Below the pieces are notes generated by a model. That model searched no databases, was not told where the DNA came from, and was given only the letters and a program-made list of their open reading frames with translations. Below, piece after piece: positions 14,707 to 16,311 of a DNA stretch of 16,311 bases. Where the stretch lies: contig JAJEFL010000187.1 in the NCBI GenBank assembly GCA_022820435.1, positions 1 to 16,311 of the forward strand. The letters are read 5' to 3'. This stretch comes from Bin80 sp022820435. GTDB lineage: Bacteria; Bacteroidota; Rhodothermia; Rhodothermales; Bin80. The stretch's first letter is position 1; the number at the start of each line of letters is the position of its first letter. The translations under genes and the position numbers were made by a program.

Positions 14707-16311
14707 ATGCAAAGACACAGTCTTAAACTTTTCCCACACATCGTCTGTGTATTCAAACACTGCTGTGCGGCAGTTTTGCCTGTAGTGCTGATGGCGCATC
14801 TAGCCCTAGGACAGGGCTTTGAGATGGACTATCGGAGTCTTGAAGCATTATACAAGGCCACCAATGGCGACAGTTGGACGAATAACGACAACTGGAATTT
14901 TACGGCAGCACCGGAAGAGGATAAATTAGGTTCATGGTACGGTATCACTCAATTTTCTGGGCGGGTGACCGGACTTTCCCTTGAGAAAAATAATCTCACC
15001 GGGATAATCCCGGTAGAAATCGGTAATCTTCAGCAGTTGTCCACTCTTGTTCTGGAGGAAAACTCCCTGACCGGGTCAATCCCGGCAGAAATCGGTAATC
15101 TTCAGCAGTTGTCCGCTCTTGTTCTGGAGGAAAACTCCCTGACCGGGTCAATCCCGGCAGAGGTCGGCAATCTCCAGCAGTTGTCCTTTCTTGATCTAGA
15201 TGGGAATTCTCTGACTGGATCAATCCCGGTAGAAATCGGTAACATCCAGCAGTTGCAAGTTCTCTATTTGGGTCAGAATTCCCTGACCGGGGCAATCCCG
15301 GCAGCGATTGGCGATCTCCAGCAGTTAGTAGAGTTGTATCTTTCTGATAATTCTCTTACCGGCTCAATTCCGTCAGAAATTGGCAAACTCCGACATTTGG
15401 AGAGACTAAGTTTGCAGAGCAATATGCTAACCGGCTCAATCCCGCCAGAAATCGGTGAACTCCAGCATCTGGAGATAATTGAACTAAATGGCAATATGCT
15501 CACCGGGTCAATCCCGCCAGAAATTGGTAACCTCAGCAGTTTAGAAGAACTGTTTCTTTCTGATAATTCTCTGACTGGAGTGATTCCGGTGGAAATTGGT
15601 AACTTCCCCCAATTGCAACTCCTCAGCCTAGGCCGTAATTCGCTCACCGGCCCAATTCCGCCAGAAATTGGTAACCTCAGCAGTTTAGAAGAATTGTTTC
15701 TTTATGATAATTCTCTGACTGGAGTGATTCCGGTGGAAATTGGCAATCTCCAGCAGTTGCAGCGATTGGATTTGCTCCGTAACGCTCTGACTGGATCAAT
15801 CCCGGCAGAAATTGGCAATCTCAAGCAGTTGCGGCGATTGAATCTGTTCTTAAACGATCTTACTGGATCAATCCCGGCAGAAATTGGCAATCTCCAGCAG
15901 TTACAACGTCTAGATCTGTCTTATAACGCATTCACCGGCGAACTGCCATCCAGTCTCATGCAACTAAATCAGTTAGAAATATTTGCCTTTCATGGTTCAG
16001 AACAGCATCTTTGTGCACCTGAGGATGCAACGTTTCAGACATGGCTGGATAATGTTCAGGAAGTAGGAGGTCCCAACTGTGGAGAATTACAGTTTGAGGA
16101 TGGTCCTGTAACAGGAGGTCAGGGTACGGCTGCATACACGGTTGAACTTCCTGAGGTTTCCGGGGGTGCACCTCCATATACGTACACCGTGGCATCTGAT
16201 CTGCCGGAGGGACTCGTCTTCAATGCATCCACACGTACAGTCAGAGGGAGTCCAACTTCTGCCGTCCCCCCGACAACTTATAAGTACAAGGCTGCGGACA
16301 GTGACGGGACG
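14707..16311 (+). CDS. Secreted leucine-rich-repeat protein, paralogue of the first, cut by window edge
   Basis: The frame is open for 535 codons from the ATG at 14707 to the right edge. An in-frame ATG at 14677 would add ten residues. The N-terminus ends in a hydrophobic stretch (AAVLPVVLMAHLALGQG, ending near residue 36), consistent with a signal peptide after an unusually long n-region. Next comes a cap (LYKATNGDSWTNNDNW, LGSWYGI) like that of the first LRR protein. From about residue 88 to 417 there are 14 LRRs of the type LTGSIPAEIGNLQQL, twice as many as in the first. LCAPEDATFQTWLDNVQEV and a second Cys follow, then an Ig-like domain (LPEGLVFNASTRTVRGSP). A T9SS sorting domain is expected beyond the edge by analogy. 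Surface exposure is inferred. Confidence 0.9.
   Translation, partial: MQRHSLKLFPHIVCVFKHCCAAVLPVVLMAHLALGQGFEMDYRSLEALYKATNGDSWTNNDNWNFTAAPEEDKLGSWYGITQFSGRVTGLSLEKNNLTGIIPVEIGNLQQLSTLVLEENSLTGSIPAEIGNLQQLSALVLEENSLTGSIPAEVGNLQQLSFLDLDGNSLTGSIPVEIGNIQQLQVLYLGQNSLTGAIPAAIGDLQQLVELYLSDNSLTGSIPSEIGKLRHLERLSLQSNMLTGSIPPEIGELQHLEIIELNGNMLTGSIPPEIGNLSSLEELFLSDNSLTGVIPVEIGNFPQLQLLSLGRNSLTGPIPPEIGNLSSLEELFLYDNSLTGVIPVEIGNLQQLQRLDLLRNALTGSIPAEIGNLKQLRRLNLFLNDLTGSIPAEIGNLQQLQRLDLSYNAFTGELPSSLMQLNQLEIFAFHGSEQHLCAPEDATFQTWLDNVQEVGGPNCGELQFEDGPVTGGQGTAAYTVELPEVSGGAPPYTYTVASDLPEGLVFNASTRTVRGSPTSAVPPTTYKYKAADSDGT
15514..15743 (+). repeat. Higher-order repeat: LRR pair duplicated with 144-bp period
   Basis: The segment starting CCGCCAGAAATTGGTAACCT at 15514 recurs at 15658. 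The two are almost identical for about 86 bp (15514-15599 and 15658-15743), with only two differences. The period is 144 bp, exactly two 72-bp LRR units, so a pair of LRRs was copied as a block, in contrast to single-unit duplication in the first LRR gene. Confidence 0.85.

Noticed and set aside
4996..15890. Minus-strand repetitive frames inside the second LRR gene (14996-15890)
   Set aside because: Same shadow effect. The repeat pattern arises from the coding LRR units on the plus strand.

Overview
The window looks like a chromosomal segment of a member of the Bacteroidota/Rhodothermota lineage, at roughly 50% GC. The main reasons are a complete type IX secretion (T9SS) C-terminal sorting domain on the first leucine-rich-repeat (LRR) protein, a Bacteroidota-type promoter (TTTG ... 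TATATTTG) in front of the first transposase, and a MutS and a deacetylase that read like proteins from that group. This is recognition from memory, since no search was run.

Region 1 (1-3206) is a mobile-element graveyard. It holds the N-terminal half of an IS1634-type transposase running off the left edge, then two decayed, divergently oriented copies of the same AAA-like P-loop ATPase. An ISAzo13-type transposase remnant with a frameshift at a run of eight A follows, and then a small gene with two winged-helix-like segments that resembles orphan proteins found near insertion sequences.

Region 2 (3207-5110) is an AT-rich spacer with one candidate 52-codon gene behind a good Shine-Dalgarno sequence. 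It is followed by a complete secreted LRR protein of 470 aa with a signal peptide, seven plant-type LRRs, a cysteine-bracketed cap, an Ig-like domain and a T9SS sorting domain.

Region 3 (5256-12842) is the stable core. On the minus strand, in transcription order, lie a polysaccharide-deacetylase-like protein, mutS, purD and a secreted beta-propeller protein. Spacings are 23 bp, 16 bp and a 4-bp ATGA overlap, so this is probably one operon. An HD-domain dNTP-phosphohydrolase-like gene is transcribed divergently and ends at a clear intrinsic terminator.

Region 4 (13008-14368) holds two IS256/Mutator-type transposase remnants in permuted order: the C-terminal two thirds lie upstream of the N-terminal third. 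The upstream piece lacks the catalytic aspartates.

Region 5 (14413-16311) begins with two copies of the 19-20 bp motif that also sits directly before the first LRR gene. A second, larger LRR gene (14 LRRs) follows and runs off the right edge. The two LRR paralogues point the same way and bracket the purD-mutS block. The most unusual features are this shared leader motif, with a conserved mini-ORF that overlaps the first LRR start codon by ATGA, and the near-identical 72-bp LRR units, which look recombinogenic.
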